A stretch of DNA of 64,000 nucleotides, taken from Eleginops maclovinus (taxonomy: Eukaryota; Chordata; Actinopteri; Perciformes; Eleginopidae). The notes below the pieces were generated by a model that saw only the letters and a list, made by a program, of their open reading frames with translations, was not told the DNA's origin and made no database searches. The stretch spans positions 1,878,725 to 1,942,724 of the forward strand of contig NC_086354.1 in NCBI RefSeq assembly GCF_036324505.1, read 5' to 3'. Positions 31,115 to 41,053 of this stretch are shown here, piece after piece (position 1 is the first letter of the stretch; each line of letters starts with the position of its first letter). The translations under genes were made by a program, and so were the position numbers.

Positions 31115-32026
31115 GAGTGTAGAGTTTCACTGTGTCAGTGGCTTGAAAGGTGAAAGTGTCTTCCACTATGTCCCACCTCAGGCCGAGGCTTCGCTGAATT
31201 GGTGTTGCATCAGCGACAGCGTCTAAGCTGAGGTCCTTGAGCCCTTTGGCGCGGTCTTCAGCAGGAAAAGCTTCCATAACTTCCCTACTGTTAGATGCGA
31301 CTTTGTGAAGTCGAATGTTGGATGTGGCGAGCATTTCTTGAGTGCGCTTTAGCAGATTGACGGCTTCGCTGACTGTGGCTCTTGACAAAAGCCCATCATC
31401 CACATAAAACTCCCTCTCAACGAAGTGTTGTGCATCCGACCCGAACTCCTCCCCGCCGTGAGCTGCAGCACGTCGAAGGCCATATATAGCAACTGAAGGG
31501 GATGGGCTGTTGCCAAACACATGAACCTTCATGCGGTACTCACAGATGTCTTTAGCCGGGTCGTTGTGTTTGTGCCAGAAGAAGCGGAGGAAGTCTCGAT
31601 GGTCTTCTTGTACAACGAAGCTGTGGAACATCTGTTCAACATCCACGGTGACTGCTACGGCCTCACGCCTGAAGCGCAGCAAAACTCCTAATAAGCTGTT
31701 ATTAAGGTCAGGTCCAGAAAGGAGGACGTCGTTGAGTGACACACCCTGACACTTTGCACTTGAGTCAAAGACCACTCTGATTTGGCCTGGCTTCTGTGGA
31801 TGGTAAACCCCGAAGATGGGTAAATACCAACACTCTTTTCCATCTTGGAGTTGAGGGGCTAACTCAGCATGATCACGATCAAAGATGTTTTGCATGAAAG
31901 TAACAAAGTGATTTTTCATTTCAGGCCTTCTCTCCAGAGTGCGCTGAAGAGAAGCCAGCCGTGTGAGAGCCTGGTCTCGGTTGCGAGGTAAGTGTGTGCG
32001 GGGTGTTCTGAATGGAAGTGGTGCCA
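31115..32026 (-). pseudogene. Pao-A copy 2 reverse transcriptase
   Basis: It contains VAPLPFRTPRTHLPRNRDQA, YHPQKPGQIRVVFDSS, VTVDVEQMFHSF, FYVDDGLLS and SLGLRWDIVEDTFTF, the whole RT core of a Pao element. It is cut from gag-protease by a nonsense change at about 32026-32028 (tryptophan codon to TGA; copy 1 keeps TGG). It ends at the internal deletion before RNase H. Confidence 0.85.
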
Positions 32027-32027
32027 C

Positions 32028-33628
32028 TCAGCTGTTGGCACTGTCCATGTGCATCTCTCTGTCCATGACTTCTAAGAAGAGTCTGTCTTCGACAGAGAGC
32101 CCTATTTTGTTGTCATCTTTGGTTGTATTAAAGATTGTGCTTCCCAGATTACATTCATGTGGTGTAAGTGTGTCTGGGAGGAGTCTGTTTTCTGACTGAA
32201 AGCCATACCTCTCTTTGATGTGGAGCCTGTTCGGACATGGGCTGAAGAAGGAGGGACGTTCATTCTCGAGGACGTTAGTGCGGTAGGTTTTTATAGCTGC
32301 AGGCTTGTGAGTGTTCCCTAAGCAGACGTCTCCGATGATGACCCACCCTAGGTCTACTCTCTGCGCATAAGGGGCATCGTGTGGGCCGTTCCGCTGTTCT
32401 CTCACCTTGTGGACTCTGAGTAGGTCACGACCCAGCAGGAGGAGGATCTTGGCATCAGGGTCCAGTGGTGGGATGAAGTGGGCTATCGACTTGAGATGTG
32501 GGTGATGTGCTGCTGCCTCCGGGGTTGGTATTTCAGCTCGGTCGCTCGGGATGTTGTTGCACTCGATTAGTGTGGGCAGTGTGAGTGTTGTAGCTCCATC
32601 CAGTGACTGCACGATAAACCCTGTGGCTCTTCTCCCCGTCATCTCTCTTGTTCCGGCACACGTGCGGAGTGTGAAAGGTGAGTCTGACCCATGGACGTTG
32701 TACATGTCAAAGAAGGTAGACCTGGCGAGGGACCTGTTACTTTGATCATCTAACACAGCATATGCTTTTGTCACCTGTTCTGGGTTTGCTTTGGGGTAGA
32801 GCTTTACTAAGCAGATCTTGGAGCAGGACCTTGAACTTTGACCCTCTCCACAGACTTCAGTGCACTGGGAAGTGACAGCAGGCTGGGGCGTTTCTTCTGC
32901 TCTCTCCCCGCCGTAGCCAGAAAGTGGTGGCGGCGGCCCTGGATGAAGAGCAGAGATGTGACGCTCACTTTCACACTCTCTGCACTTGACGATGGCCTTA
33001 CAGTCTTTGGCCATGTGGTTTGTCGAGGCACAGCACCTGAAACACACACCATTGTCCTTAAGAAAAGCCTTACGCTCATCAATGGGTTTGCTGCGGAACC
33101 CCCTGCAGCGCTTGAGGGGGTGCGGCTTCTTGTGAAGGGGGCACTGCCTCTCCACATCACCTGCATGGTGACCTGAAGCTTCCTGTTTGTCATTCTCTTG
33201 TGTTAAATCCGTCTTGTGGGCTGACACAAAACTCCTGTACGGCTTCTTAACAACGCTGTCTGGCTTTGGATATTCTGGGCCGCCACTTTGGAGTCTGAAA
33301 CCTGGGTCGTTGCGTGCTCGGGCCTCTTTGGAGAGAAAATCACAAAAGAATGAAAACGGTGGAAAAGGTACGCTATGTGTGGATTTGTACTTGAAGCCCT
33401 GTGAGAGCCACCTTTCTTGAAGGTTGTGTGGCAGTTTGTCTATTATCGGGGAAATTCCCCTTGCAGTGTCTAAATAGCACAGACCAGGCAGGTAGCCTTC
33501 ATCTTTAGCTGCATCAATCTCACTAACGAGGTCGCTGAGCTCTCTCAGCTTCACTGGGTCCTTGTTACTGACTTTTGGGAAATGTGTGAGTCTGTCAAAG
33601 AGTGACTTCTCTATTATCTCTGGAGACC
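32028..33628 (-). pseudogene. Pao-A copy 2 gag C-terminal half, protease and pol start
   Basis: It is open from the Pao-B insertion site to the nonsense codon at 32028. It covers the second half of the gag core (GSPEIIEKSLFDRLTHFPKV onward), the Cys/His cluster (CPLHKKPHPLKRC, CFRCCASTNHMAKDC), the protease AVLDDQSNRSL and the pol connector. Unlike copy 1 it has no frameshift at the ERYGFQS position. The N-terminal gag pieces lie at 40585-41045 and 44534-44933. Confidence 0.85.
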
Positions 33629-33633
33629 CATAG

Positions 33634-34155
33634 TGTGTCGCCATTAGGGCGATATATTTTGACTTTTATTTTGACACATTGAGAAAGAATACAAACTTTT
33701 ACTTTGATACAATTTCCTGTAACTTCCTTACCACTTCCTGCCTTGTCATCAGTTACTTCCCACTCAGTTCCTATCTGTTGAAAACAGTTAATACTTAAGA
33801 ATTCCTGACCGTGAAAGATGCTAGAAGCAAAGTCGTAAGTAAAACTCATTGTTAAGTTAAATAATTGATAGATTAAGTTAAGTTTAAAGTTGAAAGAGAA
33901 GGTAATAATAGTCTTAAAAGATCGTTTTTATTTACATGTATTTACAAGGATATTTCATAAGACTTCATGTGAAGCTGAACTTTATGTTAAAAAATGTCAA
34001 ACTTTGTTTTGTTGCAGTTTTCACTCTGCCATGTAATGCTGGAATCTTCAGTAAACAACAGTGAAATGTTAACTACGACACAGACTCCTGGTTATTGCAT
34101 CAGAGTTTAACTTGTTGGATAGCTTCAGTTGTTACACTGCAGTGAAGACAACACA
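33634..34155 (+). repeat. 5' LTR of Pao-B
   Basis: 522 bp with TGTGT...ACACA inverted ends. A 40-bp leader follows before the ATG at 34196. I see no TGG-type primer-binding site directly after the LTR. Confidence 0.95.
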
Positions 34156-34195
34156 GTGAAAAGACTGAGAAGTTAGCATTGAATAACGAGTCAAG

Positions 34196-37100
34196 ATGGA
34201 AACTACATCTAATAAATCAGGAAAAAGTGGAAGCAGCTTTCATTCATCTGCCTCATCAACCAATGCTTTACTTCGTGCACGAGCAAAAGCAGCAGCTACT
34301 AAAGTGCGTGCCGAATATGCTGAGCAAGAAGCCAAAGCTAGGATAGAAAAAGTGAAAAAAGAGACTGAGGCTGAAACACTAGCCATCTGCCGTGAAGCAG
34401 CAGAAGCTGAAGCCGTAGCAGCTGTCTGGGAATCAGCAGTTTCAGGAAGCAACAATTATATTGTGCTGGATGAAACAAATTCAACAGAACAAAGCAAACT
34501 TGAACGGACAAGTGAATACATCCAAACTCACTTCCATTCCACTAACTCCGTCCAACAAACAGCCATGAAGGCTAGTTCGCCACCAACTCAACCAATTACC
34601 TATGCCACTCTCAGTTATAGCCCGAACAACCCCTTTGTTTCACGCCATCAGCCGCCTGTTTTTTCATACGACAGCACAAACAATGTGGATTTTACAGACT
34701 ATGACTTAGACTATGCGCCACCAGCAGCCAAAGAGTCAGTCAGCCAGAATCCATTTACCCGAGAAGGTCCGCGGGTTATTCCCAAGACTCTTACCTCGCA
34801 GATCAGTGACTTGAATATTGGAGCTCCATCCTTCAACCCCCAGCCAACAAATACTCAAAGTATGCCTGCAACTGAACACCTGGCACAATATTTAGCTCGG
34901 CGTGACCTAGTGAATACAAGTTTGTACGAGTTTGATGATAAACCTGAAAATTATCGTGCTTGGCTGTCATCATACAAAAATGCCACTCAAGGACTTGGTC
35001 TCACAGCCACTGAGGAATTGGACTTGATGACGCGATGGCTTGGAAAAGAGTCCAGCAACCAGGTGAAACGTCTCCGTGCAGTGCACATAGCAAGTCCACA
35101 AATAGCACTGGGGAAAGCTTGGGAATGTCTTCAGGAGTGTTATGCAGCCCCAGAGGTGATTGAAAATGCCCTCTTTACCCGACTGGATGCATTTCCCAGA
35201 GTCTCAGCCAAGGAAAATCTGAAGCTACGAGAGCTAGCTGACCTGCTTATGGAAGTGCAGTGTGCTAAAGAAGATGGCTACTTACCAGGCCTGTCCTACC
35301 TGGACACGACACGCGGAATTGAACCCATAGTGACCAAGCTGCCTTATGGACTCCAGGAAAAATGGATCTCGGCCGGTTCTAAGTATAAAGAAGCAAATGG
35401 AGGACGGTTCCCACCGTTTGATTACTTCACGAAACTCATATGCTATGAGGCCAAGAAGAGAAATGACCCTAGCTTTGCCTTTTTAAATACCACCACAATG
35501 TCATCTGTCAGAGCTGAAGGTGCCTTTCCTAAAACCTTCAAGAAACCCATTGCAGTTCACAAGATCAATGTCACTCCCACAGAGTCAAATGTCTCTAGTG
35601 ATCCGAGTAAGATCTGCCCAATACATGCAAAACCCCACCCACTGAAGAAGTGCAAAGCCTTCAGAGCCGAAACTCTTGATGACAGAAAGGTATTTCTGAA
35701 AGAAAACGGAATCTGCTTTAAGTGCTGTAGCTCAACCAACCATATGGCAAAGGACTGCACTACAATTGTTAAGTGTTTTGAGTGTGACAGCACCCGACAT
35801 ATCTCAGCTATGCACCCAGGACCAGCACCGCACCTCACGACTCCTCTGACCTCGCCACAGCATGGCGGGGAGGGAGAAGAGGTAAACGACACCAGTGAGG
35901 TTAGCGCAAGCTGCACAGCAGTATGTGGTACAGGACAAGTCGGACGGTCATGCTCCAAGATATGCCTGGCAAGAGTGTACCAGAAAGACCACCCAGAGGA
36001 AGCCATCAAGGCCTACGTCGTGTTAGACGACCAAAGCAACCGATCGTTGGCCAAGTCCAGTTTCTTTGACAAGTTTGACATCCACACTAAGCCATATCCT
36101 TACCAACTGAAAACATGTTCTGGTATAGTAGACACTTTCGGCAGAAGGGCATCAGATTTTATCGTGGAGTCCCTCAATGGAAAAGTTAGGATTCCCTTAC
36201 CACCACTCACTGAGTGTAATGACTTACCTGATAATCGGTCTGAAATTCCCACACCAAATGCCGCTCTGCATCAGCCTCACCTGTCAAAGGTAGCAGAACA
36301 CATCCCAAAGCTGGACCCCACTGCTGAAATCCTCCTGCTGCTAGGGAGAGACGCAATCAGAGCACACAAAGTAAGGGAACAAATAAATGGCCCCGCCAAT
36401 GCACCCTTCGCACAACGCCTTGACTTAGGCTGGGTGCTGGTCGGAGAAGTCTGTCTAGGGAGCACACACAAGCTGAACGTCAGTTCCTTCCGGACGGCCA
36501 TGGTCGACTGTCATCGGCCCTCACTCTTCCAGCCATGCACAAGCCTTTTGCACATTAAAGAGGAACTTCACGACAGACTGCCAGGAAACAGTGCCTTACC
36601 ACCCAGAGCACGGAAGGAACACAGTCTGGGTCAAAATGTGTTTGACTGCACGGAACAGGACAATAAGCTAGCACCTTCAATCGAAGATGAAACTTTCCTC
36701 AAAATGATGGACAAAGACGTCTACAGAAACGATTCACACAGCTGGGTTGCTCCATTGCCGTTCAGACTACCTAGGCAACAGCTTCCCAACAACCGCGAGC
36801 AAGCACTCAAGCGGTTTGGCTCACTCCAACGCCAATTCAAAAGAAAGCCAGAAATGCAACAGCAATACGTGGAATTTATGGGTAAACTGCTGAAAAACAA
36901 CCATGCTGAGGTGGCACCAGAGCTAAGAGAAGAAGAGTGCTGGTATTTACCAAGCTTTGCCGTGTATCACCCACAGAAACCCGATCAAATCAGGGTAGTG
37001 TTTGATTCAAGTGCCCAACAGTCTGGGATCTCCTTGAATAACGTGCTCTTGACTGGACCGGATCTGAACAACACCCTTCTAGGAGTGCTCATGCGGTTCC

Positions 37101-39982
37101 GAAAGGACAAGGTCGCTGTGATGGCAGACATTCAACAAATGTTTTACTGCTTCCTTGTGGACGAAAAGCACAGAAACTACCTGCGATTCTTATGGTTCAA
37201 GGACAACAACGTAGCCAACGAGGTCATTGACTACAGAATGAAAGTTCATGTTTTCGGGAACAGCCCATCTCCTGCAGTGTCGATCTATGGGCTCAGAAGA
37301 GCCATCAGAGATGGCGCAGAAAAATATGGAACAGACACAGTCAACTTCGTCGAACGGCACTTTTATGTTGATGACGGCCTCTGTTCTGTCCCAACTGATG
37401 CAGAGGCTATTGGGCTGCTTCATAGGACTCAAGCCTCACTTGCTGAGTCTAACTTGAGGCTCCACAAATTTGTCTCAAACAGTCAGGCTGTCTTGGAAGC
37501 CTTCCCAAGTGAGGACTGCGTACAAGCCAAAAGGGATGTAGACCTCAGTGGAGATGAGTCACCCACCCAACGCAGCTTGGGGCTCCTGTGGGAAATAGCA
37601 AGTGACACATTCACCTTCTCTGTGTCAACCGACACCAAACCATTCACCCGTCGAGGGGTTCTTTCAATGGTGAACAGTGTCTTCGACCCTTTAGGGTTTC
37701 TGGCTCCAGTTACGATCCAAGGCAGGGGCCTTCTCAGAGAGTTGAATTCTGAGACATCGGAGTGGGACACCCCATTGCCTGAAGATAAGTTAGGCAAGTG
37801 GGAAGCTTGGAGAAACTCGCTTCAAGACTTGAGGCACTTTCATATACCTAGGATGTACACAGGCATCTGCCCAGCCAAGGCTGAGCGAGTAGAACTCCAC
37901 GTCTTTAGCGATGCATCTGTGAAGGCCATTGGTGCCGTAGCCTACCTGAAAGCCATCCAAGAAGACACAGTAGACGTGGGATTTGTCATGGCAAAAGCCA
38001 AACTTGCCCCTCAATCAGACCCGACCATTCCCAGACTTGAACTGTGTGCAGCAGTCTTAGCAGTGGAAATAGCTGAGCTGATTCAGGATGAACTGGATCT
38101 AAAGCTGGATGCCACAAAGTTCTACACTGATAGCAAAGTTGTCCTTGGATACATTTACAACCAGTCCAGACGGTTCTATGTGTACGTCCATAATCGGGTC
38201 CAGCGTATACGCCAGTCTACCATCCCTGAACAATGGCACTACGTGAACACCGAAGACAATCCGGCTGACCTGGCGTCGCGGTCGGTCCCAGCAGCACACC
38301 TCACAAAGACAATGTGGTTCAACGGACCAACCTTCCTGCGCAAGCCCTCTGTTCAGCCAGACCCTGCCTCAGTCATACCTCAGTCATTCAGCATAGTCTC
38401 ACCAGAGTCAGATGCAGAGGTCCGTCCAGCGGTGAAGAGCTACATTACTGATCTACAAGGGAAAGTTCTCAGCACAGAGCGCTTTGAAAGGTTCTCCACA
38501 TTCGACACTCTCCAACGAGCCATCGCACTCCTTATTCATATAGGGAGATCCTTCAGCACTCCGACAGGCAAGTGCAAGGGATGGCATCACTGTGACTTAC
38601 CTCGTTCAGTGGATGAGCTTTCCCAAGCAAGAGAAGTCATCATCAGAGCTGTTCAGAGGAATACCTTTGTGAAGGAATTTGAAGCTCTGGAGAGAGGAAA
38701 GCAAGTTCCGTTAAGCAGCTGCCTACGCTCTCTCAACCCAGTCTTACAGGATGACCTCCTCTGCCTTGGAGGCAGACTGAAGAATGCAGATGTGTCCATT
38801 GAACAAAAGAACCCTGTCATTCTCCCAAAAGAACACCATGTGTCCTTGCTTCTCACCAGATACCACCATGCCCAAGTAAAGCATCAGGGTCGCCAGTTAA
38901 CAGAAGGTGCTGTACGAGCTGCTGGGCTCTGGATCCTGGGAGGCAAGCGGCTCGTTAACTCAACTATTCACAAGTGCATCACCTGTCGCAGACTTAGAGG
39001 ACGGATGCAGGAACAAAAAATGGCAGATTTGCCCACAGAACGCCTTACAACCTGCCCTCCCTTCACGTATGTGGGACTGGATGTCTTCGGACCCTGGCAC
39101 GTCTCCACCAGACGCACCAGAGGGACACAACCTCAGAGCAAGTGCTGGGCCATACTATTCTGCTGCATGAGCTCCAGGGCAGTTCACATCGAGGTGATTA
39201 CCTCAATGGACACCTCAAGCTGCATAAACGCATTGAGGCGTTTCTTTGCCATAAGAGGACCAGCCAAACAACTGAGGTCAGACTGCGGCACAAATTTCAT
39301 TGGGGCTTGCAAAGAACTTGGGCTGAGTGCAGATCAACCAGACAGCACAGTGCAGAGGTATCTGCAACATCAAGGATGCTCCTGGGTGTTTAACCCGCCT
39401 CATGCCTCACACATGGGGGGTTCATGGGAGCGCCTCATTGGGTTAGCCCGAAGAATCCTGGATTCGACGCTCCGCGAACACAGCACTCGCCTAACTCATG
39501 ATGTTCTGTGCACACTAATGGCAGAAGTGACAGCAATTCTGAACGCAAGACCACTAGTTCCAGTATCGAATGATCCCGAGAATCCATTCATCCTCACACC
39601 ATCGATGCTGTTAACGCAGAAAGTGGGCGTCCCACCACCTCCAGGTGACTTCACAGGCAGAGACCTCCTCACGAAGCAGTGGAGACAAGTACAAGCATTA
39701 TCCAACTTGTTCTGGAACCGTTGGAGACAAGTGTACCTGTCAACCTTACAAAGCCGCAAGAAATGGACAAGGTCCCACCAGAACCTGCAAGACGGTGACA
39801 TCGTCCTCCTCAAAGACAACCAAGCTGCCCGCAACAACTGGCCTTTGGCAGTGGTCACAAAGGCTATTCCAGGAACAGATGGAAGAGTCCGTAAGGTGGA
39901 ACTAAAGACAGCAAACCAAGGCCAACCAAAGACTTACCTTAGACCAGTGACGGAAACGGTTTTGCTTCTTCATAAGAACTGA
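34196..39982 (+). CDS. Pao-B gag-pol polyprotein, 1928 aa, uninterrupted
   Basis: Single frame holding all BEL/Pao domains in the usual order. Gag: Ala/Glu-rich helix at about 20-80, gag core at about 225-430 (YLARRDL, NYRAWLSSY), Cys/His clusters at about 472-540 (CPIHAKPHPLKKC, CFKCCSSTNHMAKDC, CFECDSTRH). Aspartic protease near 610 (VVLDDQSNRSL). Reverse transcriptase at about 880-1110, with VMADIQQMFYCF near 975 and YVDD near 1057-1060. RNase H at about 1230-1360 (HVFSDASVKAIGAVAYL, FYTDSKVVLGYI, NPADLASRS). Integrase at about 1545-1930: H-H-C-C zinc site (HHVSL...HHAQVKHQ...CITCRRL), catalytic D in GLDVFGPW (about 1628), D in LRSDCGTNF (about 1695), E in SWERLIGLARR (about 1745), then the C-terminal domain. 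No lesion is seen, so it is potentially autonomous. Confidence 0.95.
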   Translation: METTSNKSGKSGSSFHSSASSTNALLRARAKAAATKVRAEYAEQEAKARIEKVKKETEAETLAICREAAEAEAVAAVWESAVSGSNNYIVLDETNSTEQSKLERTSEYIQTHFHSTNSVQQTAMKASSPPTQPITYATLSYSPNNPFVSRHQPPVFSYDSTNNVDFTDYDLDYAPPAAKESVSQNPFTREGPRVIPKTLTSQISDLNIGAPSFNPQPTNTQSMPATEHLAQYLARRDLVNTSLYEFDDKPENYRAWLSSYKNATQGLGLTATEELDLMTRWLGKESSNQVKRLRAVHIASPQIALGKAWECLQECYAAPEVIENALFTRLDAFPRVSAKENLKLRELADLLMEVQCAKEDGYLPGLSYLDTTRGIEPIVTKLPYGLQEKWISAGSKYKEANGGRFPPFDYFTKLICYEAKKRNDPSFAFLNTTTMSSVRAEGAFPKTFKKPIAVHKINVTPTESNVSSDPSKICPIHAKPHPLKKCKAFRAETLDDRKVFLKENGICFKCCSSTNHMAKDCTTIVKCFECDSTRHISAMHPGPAPHLTTPLTSPQHGGEGEEVNDTSEVSASCTAVCGTGQVGRSCSKICLARVYQKDHPEEAIKAYVVLDDQSNRSLAKSSFFDKFDIHTKPYPYQLKTCSGIVDTFGRRASDFIVESLNGKVRIPLPPLTECNDLPDNRSEIPTPNAALHQPHLSKVAEHIPKLDPTAEILLLLGRDAIRAHKVREQINGPANAPFAQRLDLGWVLVGEVCLGSTHKLNVSSFRTAMVDCHRPSLFQPCTSLLHIKEELHDRLPGNSALPPRARKEHSLGQNVFDCTEQDNKLAPSIEDETFLKMMDKDVYRNDSHSWVAPLPFRLPRQQLPNNREQALKRFGSLQRQFKRKPEMQQQYVEFMGKLLKNNHAEVAPELREEECWYLPSFAVYHPQKPDQIRVVFDSSAQQSGISLNNVLLTGPDLNNTLLGVLMRFRKDKVAVMADIQQMFYCFLVDEKHRNYLRFLWFKDNNVANEVIDYRMKVHVFGNSPSPAVSIYGLRRAIRDGAEKYGTDTVNFVERHFYVDDGLCSVPTDAEAIGLLHRTQASLAESNLRLHKFVSNSQAVLEAFPSEDCVQAKRDVDLSGDESPTQRSLGLLWEIASDTFTFSVSTDTKPFTRRGVLSMVNSVFDPLGFLAPVTIQGRGLLRELNSETSEWDTPLPEDKLGKWEAWRNSLQDLRHFHIPRMYTGICPAKAERVELHVFSDASVKAIGAVAYLKAIQEDTVDVGFVMAKAKLAPQSDPTIPRLELCAAVLAVEIAELIQDELDLKLDATKFYTDSKVVLGYIYNQSRRFYVYVHNRVQRIRQSTIPEQWHYVNTEDNPADLASRSVPAAHLTKTMWFNGPTFLRKPSVQPDPASVIPQSFSIVSPESDAEVRPAVKSYITDLQGKVLSTERFERFSTFDTLQRAIALLIHIGRSFSTPTGKCKGWHHCDLPRSVDELSQAREVIIRAVQRNTFVKEFEALERGKQVPLSSCLRSLNPVLQDDLLCLGGRLKNADVSIEQKNPVILPKEHHVSLLLTRYHHAQVKHQGRQLTEGAVRAAGLWILGGKRLVNSTIHKCITCRRLRGRMQEQKMADLPTERLTTCPPFTYVGLDVFGPWHVSTRRTRGTQPQSKCWAILFCCMSSRAVHIEVITSMDTSSCINALRRFFAIRGPAKQLRSDCGTNFIGACKELGLSADQPDSTVQRYLQHQGCSWVFNPPHASHMGGSWERLIGLARRILDSTLREHSTRLTHDVLCTLMAEVTAILNARPLVPVSNDPENPFILTPSMLLTQKVGVPPPPGDFTGRDLLTKQWRQVQALSNLFWNRWRQVYLSTLQSRKKWTRSHQNLQDGDIVLLKDNQAARNNWPLAVVTKAIPGTDGRVRKVELKTANQGQPKTYLRPVTETVLLLHKN

Positions 39983-40048
39983 TGTTTCAGTTGTAGATCT
40001 TAGTTGAATGTAATGTTCATGCTAGTATAGTGACCTCACAGTGGTCAC

Positions 40049-40057
40049 AGCGGGGAG
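40049..40057 (+). promoter_or_regulatory. Polypurine tract of Pao-B
   Basis: AGCGGGGAG directly abuts the 3' LTR at 40058. The same CGGGGAG core precedes the 3' LTR of Pao-A copy 2, so the two families share this primer. Confidence 0.7.
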
Positions 40058-40579
40058 TGTGTCGCCATTAGGGCGATATATTTTGACTTTTATTTTGACA
40101 CATTGAGAAAGAATACAAACTTTTACTTTGATACAATTTCCTGTAACTTCCTTACCACTTCCTGCCTTGTCATCAGTTACTTCCCACTCAGTTCCTATCT
40201 GTTGAAAACAGTTAATACTTAAGAATTCCTGACCGTGAAAGATGCTAGAAGCAAAGTCGTAAGTAAAACTCATTGTTAAGTTAAATAATTGATAGATTAA
40301 GTTAAGTTTAAAGTTGAAAGAGAAGGTAATAATAGTCTTAAAAGATCGTTTTTATTTACATGTATTTACAAGGATATTTCATAAGACTTCATGTGAAGCT
40401 GAACTTTATGTTAAAAAATGTCAAACTTTGTTTTGTTGCAGTTTTCACTCTGCCATGTAATGCTGGAATCTTCAGTAAACAACAGTGAAATGTTAACTAC
40501 GACACAGACTCCTGGTTATTGCATCAGAGTTTAACTTGTTGGATAGCTTCAGTTGTTACACTGCAGTGAAGACAACACA
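40058..40579 (+). repeat. 3' LTR of Pao-B
   Basis: 522 bp, apparently identical to 33634-34155 on line-by-line reading, followed by the target duplication CATAG. Confidence 0.95.
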
Positions 40580-40584
40580 CATAG

Positions 40585-41045
40585 CATTCTTCTAAACGCT
40601 CCCAAGCCTTTGTCAATCCATGGGAAGGTAGAGTAACATGCACAGCTCTTATTCTTTTGACATGCTTTGCAGACTCTGGCCCTAACCACTTCAAGAGCAA
40701 GTCAAGCTCTTCACTTGAGCTGAGATTTAGTCCATCTGTAGCGTTAGTGAATGAAGATTTCCACGCCCAATAATTCTCGGGGCAGTCATCAAACTTTGAG
40801 AGGCCTGAGGTGATAAGATCTCTGCGTGCCAAGTATCTTGCTACATCACTCACCCCTGAATCGCCATCTTGTGGTCGACGTAGGAAGTCTCTGTTGGGCG
40901 AGGTCCTCACTGGTCCTGTTGGAGATTGCACTGGAGGAATGTGATCAGGTGTAGTAGTATCAGTGTGCCTGGGTGGTGTTGGCCTCATACTGCTCTCAAA
41001 TCCTGTGTCAGCGAAACGGGCCATGGGTGCACTAAGGCGCTGTAT
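40585..41045 (-). pseudogene. Pao-A copy 2 gag, middle fragment
   Basis: On the minus strand it encodes the gag region from APMARFADTGFESSM through YLARRDLITSGLSKF to WERLEECY, where Pao-B cuts it. It matches copy 1 at 7690-7240. Left and right neighbours on the protein lie at 44534-44933 and 32028-33628. Confidence 0.9.
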
Positions 41046-41053
41046 GGTGGGTG

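Larger units (their letters stand above)
33634..40579 (+). mobile_element. Intact BEL/Pao element Pao-B, 6946 bp
   Basis: Two 522-bp LTRs (33634-34155 and 40058-40579), each beginning TGTGTCGCCATTAGG and ending GAAGACAACACA, look identical by eye. The 5-bp duplication CATAG flanks the element (33629-33633 and 40580-40584), the size expected for BEL/Pao. A purine tract GCGGGGAG precedes the 3' LTR. One uninterrupted gag-pol frame fills the interior. Identical LTRs mean a very recent insertion, because the two are copied from one template at integration. It landed in the gag gene of Pao-A copy 2, in opposite orientation. Confidence 0.95.

Noticed and set aside
35557..39858. Long antisense frames opposite the Pao-B polyprotein
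   Set aside because: No recognisable motifs; they are shadows of the gag-pol frame.
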